A stretch of 64,000 nucleotides of DNA from Pedobacter heparinus DSM 2366 (GCF_000023825.1 NC_013061.1:4836001-4900000); one strand, 5' to 3'. Positions 27,882 through 37,049 are shown, counted from the first letter of the stretch. Numbers and translations: made by a program. The notes: generated by a model not told the origin, from the sequence alone.

Positions 27882-29127
27882 ATTTTACACTTTTAATAAC
27901 TTTATGGCCCTTTAAACCAAACATAAACACCACTACAAAACAAATTAAAGGCACAATGTATCCGGTCTGAATGTTATGCGTCACATCGCTGATATAGCCC
28001 ATAGCAGGTGGCAAAACAGCACCGCCCACGATAGACATGATGATCAGACTGCTGCCCAGCTTGGTATCACTCCCCAGGTCTTTGATCCCCAGCGAGAAAA
28101 TGGTCGGAAACATGATCGACATGAAAAATGCGATGCCGATCACAGTGAACAGTGCCAGCGTACCTCCCGCGGTAATCGCAACAATACACAACAGCACATT
28201 GATCAGTGAATAGATTGTCAGCAGCAATTCAGCCTTAACAAACTTCATCAGAAATGTACCTAATACCCTCCCCAGCAGAAATGCCAGTCCCACACCACCG
28301 GCATAATCTCCGGCCGACTTTTGACTGATCCCTGCAACGTCGGTAGCATAAAGGATGAAAAAACTAAATACACAAACCTGCGCACCTACATAAAAAAATT
28401 GCGCAGCAACCGCCCAGGATAAATGTTTGTGGCGCAAAGCATGCAATATCCCTGTCTTTTCAGCTTTAATATCCTCTTCTTCCTTGATCTCCGGAAGTTT
28501 CAGGAAAAGAAATATCACAGCGATAACCAGGATAATGCTTCCTAAAATCAGATAAGGTGTCTTTACAGAAGAAGCCTCCGACGCCAGGGCCAGCTGCTTT
28601 GCCGATTCCGTCATCGTACTTAATTCTTCGTCCGAAAGTCCTTTGATTAAAATTACACGCACCCCAATAATTGGCGCCATTGCTGCTGCAAGCCCGTTAA
28701 AAGTCTGTGCAAAATTTAAACGGAAAGTGGCCGTTTCCGGCGGCCCCAGCAACGAAGCATAAGGATTAGCAGCCGTTTCCAATATCGTAAGGCCACAGGC
28801 GATGATAAACAATGCGCCCAAAAAGAACACATACAACTGTGTATTGGCCGCAGGAATAAATAAGAATGAGCCTAAGGCAAAAAAAGCAAGCCCGATAATG
28901 ATGCCCTTCTTATATCCATATTTCTTTAAAAGGAAGCCTGCTGGTAAGGCCATCACAAAATAGGCTATAAATACCGCAGAATCTACCAGCGAGGCCTGTA
29001 AAGTACTCAGGCTAAATGAACGCTTTAAGTGTGGGATCAGCACCGGGTCCAGGTTATGTACAAAACCCCACATAAAGAACAATGAGGTGATCATGATAAA
29101 AGGAAAGAGGTATTTATTTTTCGACAT
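27874..29127 (-). CDS. fucP: FucP-type L-fucose:H+ symporter (MFS)
   Basis: 417 residues with about twelve hydrophobic segments. FucP-subfamily signs are FMWGFVHNLDPVLIPHLK in helix 1 and LETAANPYASLLGPPETATF followed by RLNFAQTFNG in the middle of the N-half. It brings L-fucose (possibly also related sugars) across the inner membrane with protons. It is the first gene of the catabolic operon, with a palindromic site 55 bases upstream. Confidence 0.88.
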   Translation of the reverse strand: MSKNKYLFPFIMITSLFFMWGFVHNLDPVLIPHLKRSFSLSTLQASLVDSAVFIAYFVMALPAGFLLKKYGYKKGIIIGLAFFALGSFLFIPAANTQLYVFFLGALFIIACGLTILETAANPYASLLGPPETATFRLNFAQTFNGLAAAMAPIIGVRVILIKGLSDEELSTMTESAKQLALASEASSVKTPYLILGSIILVIAVIFLFLKLPEIKEEEDIKAEKTGILHALRHKHLSWAVAAQFFYVGAQVCVFSFFILYATDVAGISQKSAGDYAGGVGLAFLLGRVLGTFLMKFVKAELLLTIYSLINVLLCIVAITAGGTLALFTVIGIAFFMSIMFPTIFSLGIKDLGSDTKLGSSLIIMSIVGGAVLPPAMGYISDVTHNIQTGYIVPLICFVVVFMFGLKGHKVIKSVKYE

Positions 29128-29181
29128 CCGGTTTAAATATTTGGTTATTCAAAGGACGGGAATTCTGGCTTTAATTATTTT

Positions 29182-29199
29182 ATGATATTATCATATCAT
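29182..29199 (-). promoter_or_regulatory. candidate operator palindrome upstream of fucP
   Basis: ATGATA (29182-29187) and TATCAT (29194-29199) are inverted copies around TTATCA; an 11-base palindrome TGATATTATCA overlaps at 29183-29193. The size and position suit a GntR- or LacI-type repressor for the sugar operon. No such regulator is encoded in the window. Confidence 0.4.
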
Positions 29200-29223
29200 T
29201 AAACGATTTTAGCATATAAAGGG

Positions 29224-29257
29224 GTAAAAATAACCGTTCTCTTCTGCGGAAGAGAAC
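29224..29257 (-). terminator. intrinsic terminator of the rfbA operon
   Basis: GTTCTCTTC (29236-29244) and GAAGAGAAC (29249-29257) form a perfect 9-bp stem with a 4-base loop. On the minus strand, 11 bases after the rfbA stop, the stem is followed by GGTTATTTTTA, a U-rich tail. Confidence 0.75.
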
Positions 29258-29267
29258 ACTCACTTTG

Positions 29268-30128
29268 TCACTTTATCATTTTAAGCAAATACGCGCCATA
29301 ACCACTCTTCACTAAAGGCTCCGAAATCTTTTTCAGCTGTTGTTTATCAATAAATCCCATCCTGTACGCAACCTCTTCAATACAACCGATCTTCAGCCCC
29401 TGCCGCTCCTCAATTACCTGCACAAACTGGCCCGCCTGCATCAGCGATGCAAAAGTTCCGGTATCCAGCCAGGCTGTTCCGCGGCTCAGTACCCCTACCT
29501 TCAGTTTACCCTGCTCCAGGTATACTTTGTTGACATCTGTAATCTCATATTCCCCCCTCGGTGATGGTTTGATGTTCCTCGCAATCTCTACCACACTGTT
29601 ATCGTAAAAATACAATCCCGGAACCGCATAGTCAGATTTTGGCTGAACAGGCTTCTCTTCAATAGAAATAGCCGTATTCTCGTCATTGAACTCCACTACA
29701 CCATAACGTTCCGGATCAGAAACCCGGTAGGCGAATACAACGCCCCCATCGGGGTCTGCGCTAGCCTGCAACAGTTTCGACATGCCGTCTCCGTAAAATA
29801 TATTGTCACCCAGTACCAGGGCTACTTTATCCTTACCAATAAAATCCGCACCAATTACAAAAGCTTGTGCCAGTCCATTTGGCTGTTCCTGTACAGCATA
29901 AGAGAATTTGCAGCCCAAACGGTCCCCATCACCCAATAGTTTTTCGAAATTTGGAAGATCATGTGGGGTAGAAATGATCAGGATTTCTCTTATACCCGCC
30001 AGCATCAGGATAGACAAAGGGTAATAGATCATTGGTTTATCATAAACAGGCATCATCTGCTTGCTCATCACCAGGGTAAGGGGGTGAAGCCTGGTTCCGC
30101 TTCCACCTGCTAAAATTATTCCTTTCAA
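29268..30128 (-). CDS. rfbA: glucose-1-phosphate thymidylyltransferase
   Basis: 286 residues, the standard length. The nucleotidyltransferase signature is at the start (MKGIILAGGSGTRLHPLT) with SKQMMPVYDKPMIYYPLS next, and the metal-binding LVLGDNIFYGDG follows. It makes dTDP-glucose from dTTP and glucose 1-phosphate, the first step to dTDP-L-rhamnose and other sugars for surface glycans. rfbB/C/D are not in the window. The start codon is TTG (30128-30126), with no alternative ATG giving the conserved N-terminus. Confidence 0.95.
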   Translation of the reverse strand: MKGIILAGGSGTRLHPLTLVMSKQMMPVYDKPMIYYPLSILMLAGIREILIISTPHDLPNFEKLLGDGDRLGCKFSYAVQEQPNGLAQAFVIGADFIGKDKVALVLGDNIFYGDGMSKLLQASADPDGGVVFAYRVSDPERYGVVEFNDENTAISIEEKPVQPKSDYAVPGLYFYDNSVVEIARNIKPSPRGEYEITDVNKVYLEQGKLKVGVLSRGTAWLDTGTFASLMQAGQFVQVIEERQGLKIGCIEEVAYRMGFIDKQQLKKISEPLVKSGYGAYLLKMIK

Positions 30129-30156
30129 TTTATAAATGTTTGAGGTTAATATTCAA

Positions 30157-30735
30157 TCAACTTTTATCGCTCTTTTCCGAAGATACAGTATTTTCCAATT
30201 CCTCAAACCATTCAGCACCGTATTTTCTGATCAGCGGACCTTTTAAAAACTGATATACAGGAACTTTCAGCTCCCTGCCAAACGAGCAGGCATCGTGGCA
30301 TATGTGCCACCTGTCGTAATTCAGCACTTCAAATTCAGGGTAGCGGGTAAGCCTGATTGGGTAAAGGTGACAGGAAATCGGTTTTTGCCAGTCCACCAGC
30401 CCCTGTTCATAGCCTTTTTCTATCCCACATTTGGTAATGCCGTTTTCAAAGGTCACATAGGCACATTCTTTATTTCCATCCACACAAGGCGTGGTCAGAT
30501 CTCCATCCGCATCTACCACCGAAGTCCCCTGTTGCTCAATGGCAGCAATACCCTTAGGCTCCAGTAAATGCTTAATTTTCGGATATACCTCGGCCAAAAT
30601 AGCGGTCTCTGCAACATCCAGCGGCGCACCCGCATCCCCCTCTACACAACAAATACCTTTGCACTTATTGAGGTTACACACAAAACTCTCCTTTATCAGG
30701 TCTTCATGTACCAGTGTATTTTGTACTTCTATCAT
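30157..30735 (-). CDS. DUF3109 family cysteine-rich protein
   Basis: 192 residues of the DUF3109 family, common in Bacteroidota. The conserved cysteines group as CNLNKCKGICC near residue 20, then CVDGNKEC, KCGIEKG, SCHLYPIRL and WHICHDAC. The pattern suggests an iron-sulfur cluster or zinc site. No signal peptide, so cytoplasmic. Function unknown. It lies between DUF3108 and rfbA on the minus strand. Confidence 0.85.
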   Translation of the reverse strand: MIEVQNTLVHEDLIKESFVCNLNKCKGICCVEGDAGAPLDVAETAILAEVYPKIKHLLEPKGIAAIEQQGTSVVDADGDLTTPCVDGNKECAYVTFENGITKCGIEKGYEQGLVDWQKPISCHLYPIRLTRYPEFEVLNYDRWHICHDACSFGRELKVPVYQFLKGPLIRKYGAEWFEELENTVSSEKSDKS

Positions 30736-30765
30736 TATCTTTTTCAGCTGCCATTGCAGCTCTTT

Positions 30766-31542
30766 TTATTTAACTATCGCTAAAGGGTACTTTAACCCAT
30801 CTGCCGATTTAATTTCCATAGTTACCGAGCCCACTATGATCTCTACCTGGGCCTTTACAGGAACCCTGTTCCCATCATCTGTAATCCAGAGGTACAGCTT
30901 GCTGTCCTTCCTGAAAACACGGCCGGGCTTTATAGAAGGACTAAATTTCAAACATTTGATCTTACCCATTTTGGTCTTCACCACTTCACGCCCTACAAAC
31001 TGGATTTCAAGCTGGCTGATCTCATCACCCAGAAAATAATTCAGCTTTACATTATCTCCTATCTTCATTTTCGAGATGTCCAGACTCCGCGCAAAGTAAT
31101 AGGCCGAGACCAGGTCAAAAGTTTGTGTGTTTGGCGTATTAAAGGTGCCCTGTGTTGCCACCACTTTTTTACCCTCCTGGTTAAACCTCGCCTTGTCCTG
31201 TCTCCTGTATCCTCCTTCACGTATATTCTCCTGATAGAAGTACGGCTTTAAATTGTCCTTATCTATATAGGAATCGTAATGGTCCCTTATTTTATAAAAA
31301 ATATCAAAAGTTCCTGATGTCTCACCGTCCACAACCAGGTTAAAAGTAGGCTTGCCATCAAATTTAAGTGTCGATTCCTTTACCTGTAGCGTTCCTTCAG
31401 CAGCAGTGATAAAGCCATATTTTAACTTATATTTCAATACTTCCCCGGCCTGAAAAACAGGCTCCTTTACAAAAGGCAACTCCTGTGCAAATCCACTGAA
31501 GCTTAACCATGTAACAGCAATAAACAATAGCGATCTTTTCAT
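30766..31542 (-). CDS. DUF3108 family secreted protein
   Basis: 258 residues from Met at 31542, which begins a clear signal peptide (ending GFAQ); the frame continues upstream to 31566 without a better start. It is a beta-rich DUF3108 protein: FQAGEVLKYKLKYGFITAAE, FDIFYKIRDHYDSYID, KLYLWITDDGNRVPVKAQVE. Family members are periplasmic with no established role. The downstream neighbour is DUF3109 and the upstream neighbour DUF2480, a conserved housekeeping cluster. Confidence 0.85.
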   Translation of the reverse strand: MKRSLLFIAVTWLSFSGFAQELPFVKEPVFQAGEVLKYKLKYGFITAAEGTLQVKESTLKFDGKPTFNLVVDGETSGTFDIFYKIRDHYDSYIDKDNLKPYFYQENIREGGYRRQDKARFNQEGKKVVATQGTFNTPNTQTFDLVSAYYFARSLDISKMKIGDNVKLNYFLGDEISQLEIQFVGREVVKTKMGKIKCLKFSPSIKPGRVFRKDSKLYLWITDDGNRVPVKAQVEIIVGSVTMEIKSADGLKYPLAIVK

Positions 31543-31572
31543 AGTTAAGCTCCAAACAAAAAGCAATCCAAA

Positions 31573-32088
31573 TTAATCCTTACGCTTATAAATAGGCACA
31601 GTAGAGCAGGGCTCACCATACATTATACTTTTCACCACCGGCGTCAGCAAATTAGTAATCTCCACATATGCGGCCACGGTAACGTCAATATCCGCGCAAC
31701 CCTTAATCACCACGCGCTCACCCGCAAACGCATTTATATCTATTTTAGACAATGCTTTGGCAAATAAAACTGCTTCCAGCGTTTCCAGGCTGCCAAAAAC
31801 CACTTCATTGGCATAAGGTTTCATTTTATTGGCCAGTAGCATATAGGCCCAGGTAGGCACAATGGCATCTGCACTGCAAATGATGGCCACATTCTTTCCG
31901 GTATAGGCCGACCAGTCATGGGTCTTGATAAACTCCCTGAAATCCTTTTCCCTCAACATCAAACCATGAAAAAGGTTATCCTTTATATCGTAAACAATCC
32001 TTTCGCCAGGATGAAAATAATCTTCCAGGTTAAGGGTGATCAAACCACTTGCCGCTACTTTATTGACAAAATTTTCCTGAATATCCAT
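31573..32088 (-). CDS. DUF2480 family protein
   Basis: 171 residues from Met at 32088 (MDIQENFVNKVAASGL); a frame extension to 32109 runs into the terminator region. The sequence matches the DUF2480 family, found in Bacteroidota, with LITLNLEDYFHPGERIVYDI and a C-terminal VVIKGCADIDVTVAAYVEIT. No motif gives a function and no signal peptide is present. It starts the DUF2480-DUF3108-DUF3109-rfbA gene run. Confidence 0.85.
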   Translation of the reverse strand: MDIQENFVNKVAASGLITLNLEDYFHPGERIVYDIKDNLFHGLMLREKDFREFIKTHDWSAYTGKNVAIICSADAIVPTWAYMLLANKMKPYANEVVFGSLETLEAVLFAKALSKIDINAFAGERVVIKGCADIDVTVAAYVEITNLLTPVVKSIMYGEPCSTVPIYKRKD

Positions 32089-32105
32089 ATTGTAAATGTT
32101 AGGAT

Positions 32106-32138
32106 GCAAAAAAGCCGGAAGTCAAAGGACTTCCGGCT
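32106..32138 (-). terminator. intrinsic terminator of the PpiD-like gene
   Basis: AGCCGGAAGTC (32113-32123) and GACTTCCGGCT (32128-32138) form a perfect 11-bp stem with a 4-base loop. On the minus strand it begins 21 bases after the stop at 32160 and is followed by TTTTTGC, a proper U tract. Confidence 0.88.
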
Positions 32139-32159
32139 ACAAAATTACGTAAAATAAGC

Positions 32160-34256
32160 TTAATAGAATTTCACCCTATTGTCTTTTATCTTACTTTTAT
32201 CCTGTAAGGCCTGGAAAGCCGCACCTAAAGCGCGCTGTCCACCTGCCTGCATCATGGCTTCTTTTTGCTTGTAAGTGTTCGCTAAAGGAGCTGGCTGGCT
32301 AAAACCATCTACCGTAAAAGCATATACACCCGCTGTACCATCTATAGCTTTTGAAAGTTTTCCAGGTTGGGATCCAAAAACCGAACCTACCAGTTTATTT
32401 TCCTGGGCTGCGCCCGGGATAATAGGGTTTGCAAATACGATATTCTCAACAGGTGCTACTGTTTTACCCAGCTTCTGCGCTACCTGGGCCAGATTAGCTG
32501 AACCCTGCAAGGCTTTGTTCATTTTTTCAGTCAGCATTTTAGCTTTAACTGCTGTACGTACCATCGGCTCAATTTCTTTCTTCACATCTTCCAGCGAAAG
32601 CGTGCCTTTTGGTTTAATATCAGTTACACGGGCCACTACATAAGCATTGTCCATCTGGTAAACCTCTTTCAGTATTTCACCTTTATCAGTTGCGTAAGCA
32701 TCACGGATCAGCTGACGCGGACTGTCCAGGCCCGGGGCAAAACCCTGTGTAGGGGTAACCCGGTCTGCAACACCAACTGTATACCCTTTTTTCTGGGCCA
32801 GTTCAGCAAAATTATTGCTTTTCACCTCATTCAGGAAAGCACTTGCTTTTTTATAAGCTGCATCCCTGGTTTTATTGCTCGAAGCCAGTCCTTTTTCTAT
32901 ATAGGCCAATTTGGCCACTTTTGAAGAGCCAATCTGTTTCTCGATTTTGATCAGGTGCACGCCAAACTGGGAAGTTACCACTTTAAGGTCACCAGCCTTG
33001 CCGTTAAATGCCGCATCTTCAAATACAGGTACCATCTGTCCACGGCTAAATGTGCCCAGCTCGCCACCTTTATCCTTAGATCCGTCAATGCTGTATTGTT
33101 TAGCTAATGCAGCAAAACTAGCTCCGTTCTGCACCAATGTTTTTAAGGAATCAGCCAGTTTTTTAGCTTTATCTGCACCACCCATTTTAGAAGGATCAAG
33201 TAGAATATGGCTTGCTTTTACCGAATCCGGAGAAAAACGCGTATCAATCACCTTGATCAGTTTATAGGAATTTCCAGAAAATCTTGGACCATAATAGCTG
33301 CCTGCAGGAAGGTTGAACACTACTGAATCAACAGCAGGATCCAGTTTGCCTTTAGACATATACGCATATGGGACCTTCACATCAGAGTTAACTGCTGCAA
33401 ACAGGGAATCATTCGCTGCCGTCCGAAAATCAGCCGCAAGTTTATCAACCTGGGTTTTAACTGCCGCCGAATCTTCTTTTGTAGGGCTTACACTGAAAGC
33501 CACATATTCAAACGAGCGCGTCTCCGATGGATTTTCAAAACGTTTCTTGTTTTCATTATAGTAATCTGAATAATCAGACTCTGTTGGTTTTACTGTCGCA
33601 TCCGGCACAGCTGCATAATCCAGCAGGGTATACTTGAAGCTCGCCAGTTTATTACGGTTCTGGTAATCATCATTGGCCTCCAGCGTAGTCACATAAATAG
33701 AATTACTGATCAGGTTGGCATATTTTTTCTGAAGTGCCTGCTTTTCAATCTCATTCTGTAAAAGCTCCCATTGCTTCTCTAACTGTGGATTTTTATCCTG
33801 TTGTTTTAAGGAAGCCAATACTTCAGCGCGGTTTACTTCTCCCGTCTGAGGGTTGCCAAAATATTGTACAATAAGCGGACTCGGGTTTTTGCCCTGCAGC
33901 AGGTCAAACAGCTCATCACTGGATATTGTTAAACCCAAACGGTTATATTCCTTACCTAAAAGAATACTGGCAATTTCACCCTGCCACACATTATCTACGG
34001 CCATAGCCTGCATCTGTGCATTGCCGGAACCACCATATTGCTGTTTAAATTGCGCTAAACTCTGGTCTACTTTCGGACCAAACTGATCTATGCTAATTTC
34101 TTCACCGTCAACTGACCCTACAACCTTTTGAGATTCAGCCCAGAAAGGCTTACCCACGTTAATTGCATCACCAACTAAAAATGCAACAATTGCAAAACCG
34201 ATGGCCCCTACCAGGATATAGCCCGCGCGGTTCCGCAAAAATGTCATTAATCCCAT
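32160..34256 (-). CDS. PpiD-like membrane-anchored peptidylprolyl isomerase
   Basis: 698 residues. One N-terminal membrane helix (about 11-30, AGYILVGAIGFAIVAFLVGD) anchors a periplasmic SurA_N-like chaperone region. A parvulin domain covers about 348-440 (VKASHILLDPSK, KGGELGTFSRGQMVPVFEDA, QFGVHLIKIE), and a second, weaker parvulin-like part follows. Such proteins help fold outer-membrane proteins leaving the Sec translocon. Its neighbours LptC and an outer-membrane protein fit an envelope-assembly cluster. Confidence 0.93.
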   Translation of the reverse strand: MGLMTFLRNRAGYILVGAIGFAIVAFLVGDAINVGKPFWAESQKVVGSVDGEEISIDQFGPKVDQSLAQFKQQYGGSGNAQMQAMAVDNVWQGEIASILLGKEYNRLGLTISSDELFDLLQGKNPSPLIVQYFGNPQTGEVNRAEVLASLKQQDKNPQLEKQWELLQNEIEKQALQKKYANLISNSIYVTTLEANDDYQNRNKLASFKYTLLDYAAVPDATVKPTESDYSDYYNENKKRFENPSETRSFEYVAFSVSPTKEDSAAVKTQVDKLAADFRTAANDSLFAAVNSDVKVPYAYMSKGKLDPAVDSVVFNLPAGSYYGPRFSGNSYKLIKVIDTRFSPDSVKASHILLDPSKMGGADKAKKLADSLKTLVQNGASFAALAKQYSIDGSKDKGGELGTFSRGQMVPVFEDAAFNGKAGDLKVVTSQFGVHLIKIEKQIGSSKVAKLAYIEKGLASSNKTRDAAYKKASAFLNEVKSNNFAELAQKKGYTVGVADRVTPTQGFAPGLDSPRQLIRDAYATDKGEILKEVYQMDNAYVVARVTDIKPKGTLSLEDVKKEIEPMVRTAVKAKMLTEKMNKALQGSANLAQVAQKLGKTVAPVENIVFANPIIPGAAQENKLVGSVFGSQPGKLSKAIDGTAGVYAFTVDGFSQPAPLANTYKQKEAMMQAGGQRALGAAFQALQDKSKIKDNRVKFY

Positions 34257-34327
34257 AATATACTTATTTATAAATCTTTTTAAGAGGGCGCAAGATACAA
34301 CTTTTGCGAAAAAAAGAAAATATTAAA

Positions 34328-34897
34328 TTATTCCCCAAAATTTTCCTTTACATAAGTCTCACCATAGCCGCTTCCCGTCTTGTAATAGCTAAAATCCTGG
34401 GGTGCGCTAAAATTTTCCGCATTGGCAAAAGAGCCGTCAGGCTGTGTTACAACCCCTTTCGGAGAAAAAAACATCTGTTTATTCTGGTCCCAGATCAGCT
34501 CTTCCGTATTAAAAGTCAGGTTCTCGTTTACCACTATTACATTTCTTTTAAAGATCGTCAGCTTCTCCGTATCTTTTATGATCGCATAATCAGAGGTTAT
34601 TGAACCCTTAACTTTCAGGGAGTCATTCAGGAACTCGATCTTCACACCTTTGGGCATTTCCTGCAAAATTGCCCCGCTCGACGGCGTGATCTTATCCAGC
34701 ACCGGAGCAAAGCCTTTTGCCTTCACCTTTGCAGAATCACTGTATATGATCTCTACGCCGGTAGTCCTGGTGGTATCTAAACTGATTTTTCTGGAAAGAG
34801 TTGCCGCTTTTTTCAGGTCATCCTCCCCACATGAGCTCAGTGAAAGCTGAGCCATGCAAAGTATAACCAAACTTAAAATTATACCCCTGCTTTTCAT
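34328..34897 (-). CDS. lptC: LPS export lipoprotein LptC
   Basis: 189 residues. A lipoprotein signal ends at Cys23 (LSLSSCGE), unlike the single membrane helix of E. coli LptC but usual in Bacteroidota. The LptC beta-jellyroll region includes GVEIIYSDSAKVKAKGFAPV, FLNDSLKVKGSITSDYAI and NLTFNTEELIWDQNKQMFFS. It passes lipopolysaccharide from LptB2FG to LptA in the periplasm. It lies between the outer-membrane protein and PpiD genes. Confidence 0.88.
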   Translation of the reverse strand: MKSRGIILSLVILCMAQLSLSSCGEDDLKKAATLSRKISLDTTRTTGVEIIYSDSAKVKAKGFAPVLDKITPSSGAILQEMPKGVKIEFLNDSLKVKGSITSDYAIIKDTEKLTIFKRNVIVVNENLTFNTEELIWDQNKQMFFSPKGVVTQPDGSFANAENFSAPQDFSYYKTGSGYGETYVKENFGE

Positions 34898-34943
34898 TAG
34901 TATAATATATCTCTCTTTTACTGGCTATGAATTGCCGCAAATG

Positions 34944-36236
34944 CTAGTCGAATTTAAATCTTCTGAACCAGGTATCGTTAAGGGTAAACCCTAAATGAAT
35001 GTTAATGTAGTTTTCTTGTACCAGCCCGCTGTTGAGCGTTCCCCTTCTTCCAATCTCAGAGGTCAGGTTGATCTTATGAAAAGCAAACCTGTTGAAAGCC
35101 AGCGGAAGTCCCAGACCAAATGTAACAGCCATTTGCTTTACATCCTGGTCCGCAATCTTGATATAGGTCTTGTCATAAGTAAAACCAACCCTGTAATCTA
35201 CACGGTTAAAGTAACTGCCAATAGAAGTCATATCAGGGGTAAGTTGTGCCCCACCAGAGAATCCCCAGCTGTCTTCCAAACCCTTGTTTACACCATCAAT
35301 GCTCAGTTTAGACCAATTGCCCATCCTGTAATCGGCACCGATCAGCCATTTATTGTCTTTTTGTATCGAAATCCCAAAATTATGTACCAATGGCAGTTTC
35401 AGCTTCGCAGAGTTGTTTTGGTTAAAGGTCGGCGTATCCAGTGCTGTCCCTTCATCTCCTGTACTCTGTCTCACATAACGCGTAACCACAAAGGTCTTCT
35501 GTGAATTGATACTTGAAGGAGAAGAACCTGAATAACCAATGGTAATGCGGCTCTTTAAGCTCAAAGGGATCTCGTATTGGGCCCCGTAAGAAAAGCCAAT
35601 ACCACCCACACTGTTTTTATCCTGTTGTTTCGTATTTACGGAAGCTACGCTCTGCAATTCTAAAGCCCGGTTTTCCACAAGGTTCCCGAAAATATATTCA
35701 ATATTGGCCCCAATCCTGAAATGGTCACCAAACTGCTGTCCCAAACCAAAATAAGCCTTAGTTAAACCTCCTTCTCCGGAATACAGCTTATTCACCGTGT
35801 TCGTATCCAGTTTTTCTGTATTGCTGAACTCATAACCCAATTCGGTATAGGGCATTAAACCAAAACTTAAACCAGTACGGCCCGCTTTAATCGGAAAGGC
35901 AAGGGCTACATGGCTTAAAGTTGCATTGAAGCTTCCTTCAGACAGGCTTCCTTTTTTTAATTCCTTAAAACCACCACTCATGCCGATATCTACCGTAGTA
36001 AGGGTAATTCCCGAATAAGAAGCAGGGTTTTGCATATTGATCGTACTGTAATAGGTACTGGGCCTGAAAACCGCTGTAGAGATTCCACCCATTGCCCTGA
36101 ACTGGGGCAGTAGCAAACCTTTCATATTGCCCAATCCATACCTGGAATATGGAGATTGTGAAGTCACCTGTGCTTTAAGGCTAACACTGGCCAGTAAGAT
36201 CATTACCGCTACTATATAATTAATTTTTTTGTACAT
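34944..36236 (-). CDS. outer-membrane beta-barrel protein of unknown role
   Basis: 430 residues from Met at 36236 (signal peptide ending LKAQ); the frame opens at 36257 but that lengthens the overlap with coaX. The sequence is a transmembrane beta-barrel by its alternating pattern: YSRYGLGNMKGL, AMGGISTAV, INMQNPASYSGI, MPYTELGYEF, YRMGNWSKLSI and a C-terminal FTLNDTWFRRFKFD. It resembles FadL/PorV-like transport proteins. The role is not known. It overlaps coaX by 17 bases, a conserved order in Sphingobacteriaceae. Confidence 0.75.
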   Translation of the reverse strand: MYKKINYIVAVMILLASVSLKAQVTSQSPYSRYGLGNMKGLLLPQFRAMGGISTAVFRPSTYYSTINMQNPASYSGITLTTVDIGMSGGFKELKKGSLSEGSFNATLSHVALAFPIKAGRTGLSFGLMPYTELGYEFSNTEKLDTNTVNKLYSGEGGLTKAYFGLGQQFGDHFRIGANIEYIFGNLVENRALELQSVASVNTKQQDKNSVGGIGFSYGAQYEIPLSLKSRITIGYSGSSPSSINSQKTFVVTRYVRQSTGDEGTALDTPTFNQNNSAKLKLPLVHNFGISIQKDNKWLIGADYRMGNWSKLSIDGVNKGLEDSWGFSGGAQLTPDMTSIGSYFNRVDYRVGFTYDKTYIKIADQDVKQMAVTFGLGLPLAFNRFAFHKINLTSEIGRRGTLNSGLVQENYINIHLGFTLNDTWFRRFKFD

Positions 36237-36975
36237 ATTCAAATGCAATAACTTCATTTAATCCTTTTAATACCAAATACGGATCGTGTATAATTTGAGG
36301 CGCAAAGATGCTGTTTTTTAATTGTTCTAGCAAAAAAGCAGCATCACCACCTGTTAACAGTACCGTCAGGCCTTTATTTTCTTTATTATAAGCAGATATA
36401 AACCCCTCCACTTCATTAACTATCCCTTGCAAAACACCATTCTTAATTGCCGAAACGGTATCCGAACCAAGCGGTATCTCTATATTTTCCCTGTTCCAGG
36501 TTACCAGTGGTAACCGGCCCGTAAAATGATGCAGCGCTTTAAAACGCATGGCCACACCTAAGCTGATGCTTCCCCCCGAGTATTCACTTTCACTGTTCAG
36601 CAGATCGTAGGTAATACAGGTCCCGGCATCTATCATCAAACAGTTTTTCCCTGCATAACAGCTATTCGCTGCAATAACTTTGGCCCAACGGTCCAAACCC
36701 AGTGTAGACAGGCTCCGGTAATTGTTTTTAATCCCCGTATTGATATTTGTAGAGAAAGGAATGTAATTTGTATTTGATGTTAAAACACTGATTACTTCCT
36801 GTAAATCTTCAGCAACACTGGAAACAGTTGAATTGAGCACCCCGTACCGGGTTATTAATTTTACAAGATCAGCCGGAACAATCTGCTTAAGAACCTGGTA
36901 GTCTACTAACGTTTTTTCTTTAAAAACAGCCAGCTTACTATTTGTATTCCCAATATCTATAACCAGGTTATGCAT
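36220..36975 (-). CDS. coaX: type III pantothenate kinase
   Basis: 251 residues, the usual length. The ASKHA phosphate-binding DIGNTNSKLAVF is at residues 6-17, with LSTLGLDRWAKVIAA, CLMIDAGTCITYDL and VLLTGGDAA downstream. It phosphorylates pantothenate in the first step of coenzyme A synthesis and, as a type III enzyme, needs a monovalent cation. It has its own promoter at 36999-37027 and overlaps the next gene by 17 bases. Confidence 0.96.
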   Translation of the reverse strand: MHNLVIDIGNTNSKLAVFKEKTLVDYQVLKQIVPADLVKLITRYGVLNSTVSSVAEDLQEVISVLTSNTNYIPFSTNINTGIKNNYRSLSTLGLDRWAKVIAANSCYAGKNCLMIDAGTCITYDLLNSESEYSGGSISLGVAMRFKALHHFTGRLPLVTWNRENIEIPLGSDTVSAIKNGVLQGIVNEVEGFISAYNKENKGLTVLLTGGDAAFLLEQLKNSIFAPQIIHDPYLVLKGLNEVIAFEYVQKN

Positions 36976-36998
36976 TAACTACTCCAGACTTCATTGCA

Positions 36999-37027
36999 CA
37001 AAGCTATCAATCTTTAGCTAGTTTCAA
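36999..37027 (-). promoter_or_regulatory. promoter of coaX
   Basis: On the minus strand TTG (37027-37025) and TAGCTTTG (37006-36999) fit -33 and -7 elements with an 18-base spacer, leaving a leader of about 17 bases before the coaX ATG. Confidence 0.6.
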
Positions 37028-37049
37028 GGTCTCAAATTGTTAAAAAAAG

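Noticed and set aside
30491..31039. Plus-strand open frame (182 codons)
   Set aside because: Antisense to DUF3109 and DUF3108 genes; serine-rich shadow translation.
34995..35504. Plus-strand open frame (169 codons)
   Set aside because: Antisense to the outer-membrane protein gene; composition like other shadow frames.
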